From Acidobacteriota bacterium (GTDB lineage Bacteria > Acidobacteriota > UBA6911 > RPQK01), in NCBI GenBank assembly GCA_003819755.1, contig RPQK01000194.1, positions 1 to 10,512 of the forward strand: a DNA stretch of 10,512 nt. The letters are read 5' to 3'. The translations under genes and the position numbers were made by a program. Below the pieces are notes generated by a model. The model did no database searches. It was not told the origin of the DNA and saw nothing but the letters and a program-made list of their open reading frames with translations. Shown one piece after another: positions 6,210-10,512 of this stretch (the stretch's first letter is position 1; each line of letters begins with the position of its first letter).

Positions 6210-6953
6210 TCAATCCGAGTGCAACGCCAGCATGCCCGCGATCCCGAGCAAGAAAAAGAAGAGCTGCATCAGCGAGGAGCCGACGCTCTTCTCCTTGTGA
6301 AGCTGTGGAATCAGGTCGGCGCCGGCGATGTAGATGAACCCGCCTGCGGCGAAAGGGGCCAGGAAGGTCACGAGCGGCTCAGCAAACTGAGCGAGCAGGA
6401 CCGTGAGCCCCAGGCCGACCAACGCGATTCCAGCCGTGAGGAAGTTGTACATCAAAGCACGCCCCCGACTGAACCCGCCGTGGACCAGAACCGCGAAATC
6501 GCTCATCTCCTGCGGTATCTCGTGAAACAGGACGGCGATGGTCGTCGCCACGCCCACCCGGATATCCAGGAAGTACGCAGCCGTTATGACGATGCCGTCT
6601 ATGAAATTGTGGACGGCGTCGCCCAGCAGGTTCATGTAGGCAAACGATTCGACGTGGTCGGGCGAGGCAGAGTGCTCATGGCGCCAGTGAATGACCTTCT
6701 CCACCAGAAAGGAAACGGCGATCCCGCTGAGGACGAAAAGGGAGATCGAGACCCCGAAGCCGTGTTTTTCAACCGATTCGGGCAGCAGGTGAATGAAGGC
6801 ATCCCCAAACAAGCTTCCGGAGCTGAAGCTCACAAAGGCCACGATCAGGTAGCGAGCGGTCATTCCCCGCAGCCAGAAGAGAAGCAGGCCCACCAGAGAA
6901 AACAGACTGACGAGGAGAACACTTCCGAGCGCGTACAGAACCGGTTGATCCAA
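6210..6953 (-). CDS. ZIP-family divalent metal transporter
   Basis: ZIP transporters carry zinc or other divalent metals into the cytoplasm. The 247-residue protein has about eight hydrophobic segments. It carries both hallmark metal-site helices: HNFIDG (115-120) in the fourth and HEIPQE (144-149) in the fifth. The histidine-rich loop HWRHEHSASPDH (89-100) between the third and fourth helices is the usual variable metal-binding loop. The TTG start at 6953 is supported by AAAAGGGGG with a five-base spacer; no ATG fits better. The gene follows the oxidoreductase gene by 25 bp on the same strand, so the two are probably co-transcribed. The metal cannot be fixed from sequence; zinc is the default for the family, with iron or manganese possible. 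Confidence 0.93.
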   Translation of the reverse strand: MDQPVLYALGSVLLVSLFSLVGLLLFWLRGMTARYLIVAFVSFSSGSLFGDAFIHLLPESVEKHGFGVSISLFVLSGIAVSFLVEKVIHWRHEHSASPDHVESFAYMNLLGDAVHNFIDGIVITAAYFLDIRVGVATTIAVLFHEIPQEMSDFAVLVHGGFSRGRALMYNFLTAGIALVGLGLTVLLAQFAEPLVTFLAPFAAGGFIYIAGADLIPQLHKEKSVGSSLMQLFFFLLGIAGMLALHSD

Positions 6954-6978
6954 CCCTTCCCCCTTTTGTTTCCCGCTA

Positions 6979-8004
6979 TCAGCTCTTCAGGTGCCCTAAC
7001 CGGGCGGCTTTCGATTCTGCTTCGAGCGCGAGCTGTGAAGCGAGGAAGCAATGGGCCTGCGGCATCGCCGTCTCGGTCCGGTTCACGACGTCATCCACCA
7101 GCTGCTTGCCGTACGGCAGGACCGTCCCGTCACAATCCAGATAATCCTTGCCCTTACTGTTGACCAGGAAGAGATGATTGCCTCCCGGCCGACCCATTAT
7201 GTCGATGTTCTTGCGAACCTCGATGTAACCTTCCGTGCCGAGGAGGATCAGCCTGCCATCCCCCCAGGAACCCAGACCGTCAGGCGTGAACCAGTCGACG
7301 CGGATGTATCCGGTTGCTTTGTCACTGCGCAGAGTCATGTCACCGAAATCTTCGAGCCCCGGCTGCTCAGGGTGATGGTAGTTCGCCACCTGTGAGCTGA
7401 CCACTTGCGCGGATTTCGAGTCGGTAAAATGCAGGAACTGATCAACCTGGTGCGATCCGATATCCGTGAGGATGCCGCCGTAGGATTCCTTCTTGAAAAA
7501 CCAGTCCGGCCGGGTCTTGAGATTCGTCTGATGCGGTCCGAGACCCACGGTTTGAATCACTCGCCCGATGGCGCCTTGCCGAACCAGTTCATCAGCCTTG
7601 ATCGTCGCGGCATTCCCGAAGCGCTCCCCGAAGAAAATGGAATAGATCATCCTGGTCCGCGCCTGGACCTTTCGCGCCTCGGCCAGCTGTGCGAGGGTGG
7701 TGAACCCCGGTTTGTCACTCATGAAGTCCTTTTCGTGCTGCATGACACGAATCCCGAGTGGCGCCCGCTCGCTGGGGATCGAGGCGCTGGCAACGAGCTG
7801 AATTGAACGATCTTCCAAGATCTCTTTTTCCGACGAGGCGCGCTTGGCTTTCGGATAGCGGGAGCCGAAGCGCGAGGCCAGGTCGGGTTCCGGCGCGAAA
7901 AAGGAGATTAGTTCCCCGCCCCCCTCCTCCAGTGCCTGAACCTGTCCGTAAATGTGCCCGTGATTAAGCCCGATCACCGCGAAATGGATTCTCGATTCAG
8001 CCAT
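6979..8004 (-). CDS. Gfo/Idh/MocA-family oxidoreductase
   Basis: An NAD(P)-dependent sugar or polyol dehydrogenase-type enzyme. The ATG at 8004 has GGAGGAG six bases upstream and gives 341 residues; an ATG at 8025 would precede that site and is rejected. The N-terminal Rossmann fold starts AVIGLNHGHIYG (9-20), where the usual GxGxxG glycines are partly replaced by Asn and His, a subgroup trait. Lys98 lies in SDKPG, matching the EKP motif of the family. GGILTDIGSHQVD (176-188) supplies the Asp181/His185 pair of the C-terminal substrate domain. No twin-arginine or other signal peptide is seen, so it is cytoplasmic. The substrate is not predictable; the divergent sugar kinase suggests carbohydrate metabolism. 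It is the first gene of a two-gene unit with the ZIP transporter. Confidence 0.92.
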   Translation of the reverse strand: MAESRIHFAVIGLNHGHIYGQVQALEEGGGELISFFAPEPDLASRFGSRYPKAKRASSEKEILEDRSIQLVASASIPSERAPLGIRVMQHEKDFMSDKPGFTTLAQLAEARKVQARTRMIYSIFFGERFGNAATIKADELVRQGAIGRVIQTVGLGPHQTNLKTRPDWFFKKESYGGILTDIGSHQVDQFLHFTDSKSAQVVSSQVANYHHPEQPGLEDFGDMTLRSDKATGYIRVDWFTPDGLGSWGDGRLILLGTEGYIEVRKNIDIMGRPGGNHLFLVNSKGKDYLDCDGTVLPYGKQLVDDVVNRTETAMPQAHCFLASQLALEAESKAARLGHLKS

Positions 8005-8010
8005 TCGTAG

Positions 8011-8017
8011 CTCCTCC
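8011..8017 (-). promoter_or_regulatory. Ribosome binding site GGAGGAG of the oxidoreductase
   Basis: This site lies six bases before the ATG at 8004 on the minus strand. It decides between that start and an upstream ATG at 8025, which it would otherwise sit inside. Confidence 0.8.
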
Positions 8018-8023
8018 AGAGGC

Positions 8024-8029
8024 ATTGTA
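8024..8029 (-). promoter_or_regulatory. Candidate -10 box (TACAAT) of the oxidoreductase-ZIP unit
   Basis: TACAAT matches five of six bases of the -10 consensus and would start transcription just before GGAGGAG. No good -35 hexamer is seen at 16-18 bp, and the sequence beyond it is the 9-bp repeat array. Weak call. Confidence 0.3.
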
Positions 8030-8055
8030 CGCGGATTTGTGGAACCGCACGAGAG

Positions 8056-8143
8056 AAGACCAGAAGGACTGGAAGGACCGGAAGGACCGGAAGGACGGGC
8101 ATACCCTCAGGGACCTTCGGGTCTCTCAGGTCCTTCAGGTCTT
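8056..8143. repeat. 9-bp tandem repeat with inverted second half
   Basis: Four 9-bp units close to CCGGAAGGA (8060-8095) are followed by a short spacer and three units close to CCTTCAGGT (8114-8140), which are the reverse complement of the first type. The outer arms begin AAGACC (8056) and end GGTCTT (8143). The two halves pair along roughly 38 bp with several mismatches. The element fills most of the 161-bp gap between the divergent oxidoreductase and PfkB genes, so it would lie in the leader or promoter of one or both. Confidence 0.85.
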
Positions 8144-8165
8144 TTGAAAACCTTTTGGTGCTATC

Positions 8166-9386
8166 ATGTGCCGCGTGGTCGACGTTGTCGTCGCCGGACA
8201 TATCTGTCTCGATTTGATCCCAGTTATACCGGAGGAAGCCGGGGCCGCCGCGCAACTGCTTGCGCCCGGTACTCTGACCGAGGTGGGTCCGCCAGTTATC
8301 TCAACTGGCGGTGTCGTCTCCAACACCGGTCTCGCACTCCATCGTCTCGGCATCGGGACTCGGCTGGTCGCCAAGGTAGGAGACGATCTGTTCGGCCGCG
8401 CGGTCCTGGATCTGCTCCGCAAGCGTGATCGCTTCCTGGCGGGCGGCATGATCGTCTCACCGGCCGAAACGACCTCCTACACGGTGGTTATCAGCCCCCC
8501 CAACAAGGATCGACTTTTCCTCCACTGTCCCGGCGCAAACAATACCTTCGAAGCCGCCGACATCACGGATGAGCAGCTCCAAGGAGCCCGGCTCTTTCAC
8601 TTTGGGTATCCGCCGATCATGCGGCGGATGTGGGAGCATCACGGAGCCGAGTTAAGGGAGATCCTGCAGCGGGCGAAGGACCTGGGACTGACCACCTCGC
8701 TGGATATGGTGAAACCGGACCCCAACAGCGATGCCGGCCGGGCTCCGTGGCGCCGACTGCTCACGAATGTGCTCCGGCTCGTCGATGTCTTCCTCCCGAG
8801 TTTCGAAGAGATCCTGTACATGCTTGATCGGCCGCGATTTGATTCCCTGGTCGCTGCCGCAGGCACGGAAAGCATATTCTCCATAGTCGACACTGACCTT
8901 CTTGAGCAGGTGGCGACAATATTGCTCCAGATGGGTGTTGCAGTCGTCGGGTTGAAACTCGGTGATTCCGGCCTCTACCTGCAGACAACCGGGGATACCG
9001 GAAGGTGGAAGGAGTTTGGCTCCTCCTGCCCGTCGGACCTGCAACCCTGGATCGGTCGGCAGCTTCTTGCCCCATGCTTCCTGGTTAAGGTGGCGGGGAC
9101 AACGGGCGCGGGAGACTGCACAATCGCCGGCTTTCTGGCGGCCCTGCTTAAGAACATGGGTGCGGAAGAAGCTATGACGCGGGCGGTCGCAGTTGGCGCC
9201 TGTAACGTAGAACAGGCGGATGCGACGAGTGGAATTCCCCCCTGGGCCACGGTCGAGGAACGAATCCGCCAAGGGTGGCCTCGGCTCGAACCAATCGTGA
9301 AAACAACTCCCGGGTGGACCTGGAATTCTGGACCGGGAATATGGGTTGGGCCAAAGGATCCCCAGGCACGGACGAACACGGACTGA
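8166..9386 (+). CDS. PfkB-family carbohydrate kinase
   Basis: A ribokinase-fold enzyme that transfers phosphate from ATP to a sugar or nucleoside. The N-terminal strand VVVAGHICLDLIP (7-19) carries the substrate Asp, and STGGVVSNTGLALHRLG (46-62) is the Gly-Gly/Asn region of PfkB signature 1. Signature 2, AGTTGAGDCTIAGFLAAL, contains the catalytic base Asp317. At 406 residues it is longer than the usual 300-330, with extra sequence in the middle (about 215-300) and a C-terminal tail. The last seven residues (QARTNTD) and the stop codon are encoded by the repeat that follows. The ATG at 8166 has no Shine-Dalgarno sequence; a GTG at 8175 is an alternative. The substrate is unknown. It is followed on the same strand by a URO-D-like gene, 104 bp away. 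Confidence 0.92.
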   Translation: MCRVVDVVVAGHICLDLIPVIPEEAGAAAQLLAPGTLTEVGPPVISTGGVVSNTGLALHRLGIGTRLVAKVGDDLFGRAVLDLLRKRDRFLAGGMIVSPAETTSYTVVISPPNKDRLFLHCPGANNTFEAADITDEQLQGARLFHFGYPPIMRRMWEHHGAELREILQRAKDLGLTTSLDMVKPDPNSDAGRAPWRRLLTNVLRLVDVFLPSFEEILYMLDRPRFDSLVAAAGTESIFSIVDTDLLEQVATILLQMGVAVVGLKLGDSGLYLQTTGDTGRWKEFGSSCPSDLQPWIGRQLLAPCFLVKVAGTTGAGDCTIAGFLAALLKNMGAEEAMTRAVAVGACNVEQADATSGIPPWATVEERIRQGWPRLEPIVKTTPGWTWNSGPGIWVGPKDPQARTNTD

Positions 9387-9464
9387 CGCGGACGGACACG
9401 GACAGACCAGCGCGTGTCGTCCGTGCCCGTCCGTGTCAGTCTGTGTCGTCCGTGTTCGTCCGTG
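9367..9464. repeat. CGGACACGGACG-type repeat forming an inverted pair
   Basis: Degenerate units of the type CACGGACG fill 9367-9404, and their reverse complements (GTCCGTG, GTCCGTGTTC) fill 9412-9464. The outermost 17 bp (9367-9383 and 9448-9464) are exact reverse complements. The 5' arm encodes the last residues of the PfkB kinase and ends right at its TGA (9384-9386); the 3' arm ends 13 bases before the AAGGAG site of the next gene. In RNA this is a GC-rich stem that could act as terminator or attenuator between the two genes. Confidence 0.88.
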
Positions 9465-9477
9465 CTTTCCGTCCGGC

Positions 9478-9483
9478 AAGGAG
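9478..9483 (+). promoter_or_regulatory. Ribosome binding site AAGGAG
   Basis: This site lies seven bases before the ATG at 9491. It fixes the start of the URO-D-like gene just after the repeat and rules out the longer in-frame start at 9275, which would run through the repeat. Confidence 0.85.
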
Positions 9484-9490
9484 TTCGTAC

Positions 9491-10495
9491 ATGAATGGTC
9501 GTGAACGCATCCTGGCGATGTTCGATGGCAAGCCGGTCGACCGGCTCCCGCTCATGCCTATCACCATGATGTTCGCCGGAGACCAGGCCGGCACAAGGTA
9601 CGGCGAATATGCGCGGGACTATCGCGCTCTTGTCCGGGCGCAGATCCACACGGCCCGCAAGTTCGACTTCGATTATGTCTCCTGCATCTCCGATCCTGCC
9701 CGAGAAGCCGCGGACTGCGGCGCTGTGATTCGTTACTTCGAGGATCAACCACCAGCCATAGACGAGGCGCAGGCGCTGCTGCTTGAAAAGGGCAACTTGC
9801 GCAGCCTGAAGATCCCGGACGTGCATGGCAACGGCCGCATGCATGACCGGGTCCGAGCCGCCGAGTTGTTTCACCAGGAAATAGGGGGTGAGAAGCTCGT
9901 CGAGGGCTGGGTGGAAGGGCCGTGTGCGGAAGGCGCAGACCTCCGCGGGATCAACAACCTGATGCTCGACTTCTTTGATGACCCGGGCTTCGTCCGCGAT
10001 CTTTTCGCTTTCGTCGTAGAAATGGAACTGGCTTTTGGGCGGGCGCAGATCGACGTCGGATGTGAGCTGATCGGGATTGGCGATGCGGCGGCCTCGCTGG
10101 TCGGTCCGGCTATCTACGAGGAGTTTGTCTGGCCATGCGAGAAGCAACTGATTGAGGGCCTGCAAAAGGCGGGAGCGAGAGTTCGACTGCACATTTGCGG
10201 GAATACGAACGGGCTGGTTGGCGGGATGGGACGGCTAGGCTGTGAAATGGTCGATCTTGACTACCCCGTGCCGCTCGCCGTGGGCCGGGCGGCGATGGGC
10301 CCCCGGCAGGTCCTGGCTGGCAACCTGGATCCCGTCAGAATCGTTCGAAACGGCACTCCCGCGCTGATCACGGAGGAACTCAAGCAGTGCCATACCGAGG
10401 CCGGTGCGCGGTACATCGCAGCCGCGGGCTGCGAAATTCCCCGAGGCACGCCGGAGGAGAATGTCCTGGCTTTCCGGGAGTACGCCAAAGGATGA
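9491..10495 (+). CDS. URO-D/MtaA-like family protein
   Basis: A 334-residue protein of the uroporphyrinogen decarboxylase superfamily. It belongs to the branch that includes the zinc-dependent corrinoid methyltransferases MtaA, MtbA and CmuA rather than true HemE. It opens NGRERILAMFDGKPVDRLPL, the usual URO-D superfamily start. The zinc-ligand pattern of MtaA-type enzymes is visible: His234-x-Cys236 in LHICGNTN and Cys314 in AAGCEIPRGTPEENV. The block SCISDPAREAADCGA lies near 70-84. By analogy it moves a methyl group to or from a cobalamin or thiol carrier, but no corrinoid protein gene is in the window and the substrate is unknown. Its stop codon lies in the first unit of a 7-bp repeat. 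It is probably co-transcribed with the PfkB gene unless the hairpin between them stops transcription. Confidence 0.88.
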   Translation: MNGRERILAMFDGKPVDRLPLMPITMMFAGDQAGTRYGEYARDYRALVRAQIHTARKFDFDYVSCISDPAREAADCGAVIRYFEDQPPAIDEAQALLLEKGNLRSLKIPDVHGNGRMHDRVRAAELFHQEIGGEKLVEGWVEGPCAEGADLRGINNLMLDFFDDPGFVRDLFAFVVEMELAFGRAQIDVGCELIGIGDAAASLVGPAIYEEFVWPCEKQLIEGLQKAGARVRLHICGNTNGLVGGMGRLGCEMVDLDYPVPLAVGRAAMGPRQVLAGNLDPVRIVRNGTPALITEELKQCHTEAGARYIAAAGCEIPRGTPEENVLAFREYAKG

Positions 10496-10512
10496 AGGAT
10501 GAAGGATGAAGG
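10490..10512. repeat. 7-bp tandem repeat GGATGAA, cut by the window end
   Basis: Three units of GGATGAA plus GG are seen, and the array continues past the window. The first unit encodes the last glycine codon (GGA) and the TGA stop of the URO-D-like gene. With a period of seven and a TGA in each unit, it closes all three frames within three units. Confidence 0.85.

Noticed and set aside
6144..7163. Plus-strand frame of 339 codons opposite the ZIP transporter
   Set aside because: It is antisense to a gene with both ZIP metal motifs and is hydrophilic noise rich in Glu, Gln and Arg.
8039..8428. Collagen-like Gly-Pro-Glu/Gly-Pro-Ser frame from the 9-bp repeat
   Set aside because: A 9-bp GC-rich unit gives Gly-x-y triplets by chance. 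The frame then runs out of phase through the PfkB gene and has no ribosome site.
8652..10192. Long minus-strand frames (275 and 405 codons) opposite PfkB and the URO-D-like gene
   Set aside because: They are antisense shadows in GC-rich coding DNA, pass through the CACGGACG repeat, and show no domain motifs.
1..10512. Defence system, prophage, integron or toxin-antitoxin pair
   Set aside because: I looked for nuclease, helicase, reverse transcriptase, integrase and small paired genes on both strands; every accepted gene belongs to a metabolic, transport, signalling or membrane family.

Overview
The window reads as an ordinary chromosomal stretch of a GC-rich, free-living Gram-negative-type bacterium. 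It holds eleven protein-coding genes that I accept, and no rRNA, tRNA, CRISPR array, transposase, integrase or recognisable defence system. Acidobacteriota is my best guess. The reasons are the style of the secreted lysine/glutamate-rich protein, the clustering of PfkB, Gfo/Idh/MocA and URO-D type enzymes, and intergenic spacers full of short tandem repeats and a large palindrome. Planctomycetota or Verrucomicrobiota are not excluded. The assignment is inference; the window holds no marker gene.

Layout. 1-242: an 8-bp tandem repeat array that runs into the stop codon of ribA (240-839, minus; riboflavin synthesis). 840-1150: a spacer with GC-rich hairpins and a near-perfect 118-bp palindrome. 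1151-2140 (minus): a secreted protein of unknown function. 2141-2396: a promoter-like pair and a 7-bp repeat folded as an inverted pair, leading into a metallo-beta-lactamase-fold hydrolase (2397-3191, plus). 3345-5542 (plus): a tight set of a small membrane protein, an overlapping yidD homologue and a membrane-bound GAF-GGDEF diguanylate cyclase. ubiX (5590-6162) follows 47 bp later. A hairpin at 6174-6198 separates ubiX from the convergent pair Gfo/Idh/MocA oxidoreductase then ZIP metal transporter (8004 down to 6210, minus). A repeat-containing divergent spacer (8005-8165) leads to a PfkB sugar kinase (8166-9386) and a URO-D/MtaA-like protein (9491-10495), both plus.

How the genes may work together. 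The 3345-5542 set concerns the membrane and c-di-GMP signalling. UbiX makes prenylated FMN for a UbiD-type decarboxylase that is not in the window. The oxidoreductase, kinase and URO-D-like protein around the divergent spacer look like a small-molecule or sugar catabolic neighbourhood, but no substrate can be named.

The most unusual feature is not a gene. Five spacers each carry a different short tandem repeat (units of 7, 8, 9, about 6-12 and 7 bp). Three of these arrays are arranged as two inverted halves able to fold into long hairpins, and three arrays contain or directly abut the stop codon of the upstream gene (ribA, the PfkB kinase and the URO-D-like gene).
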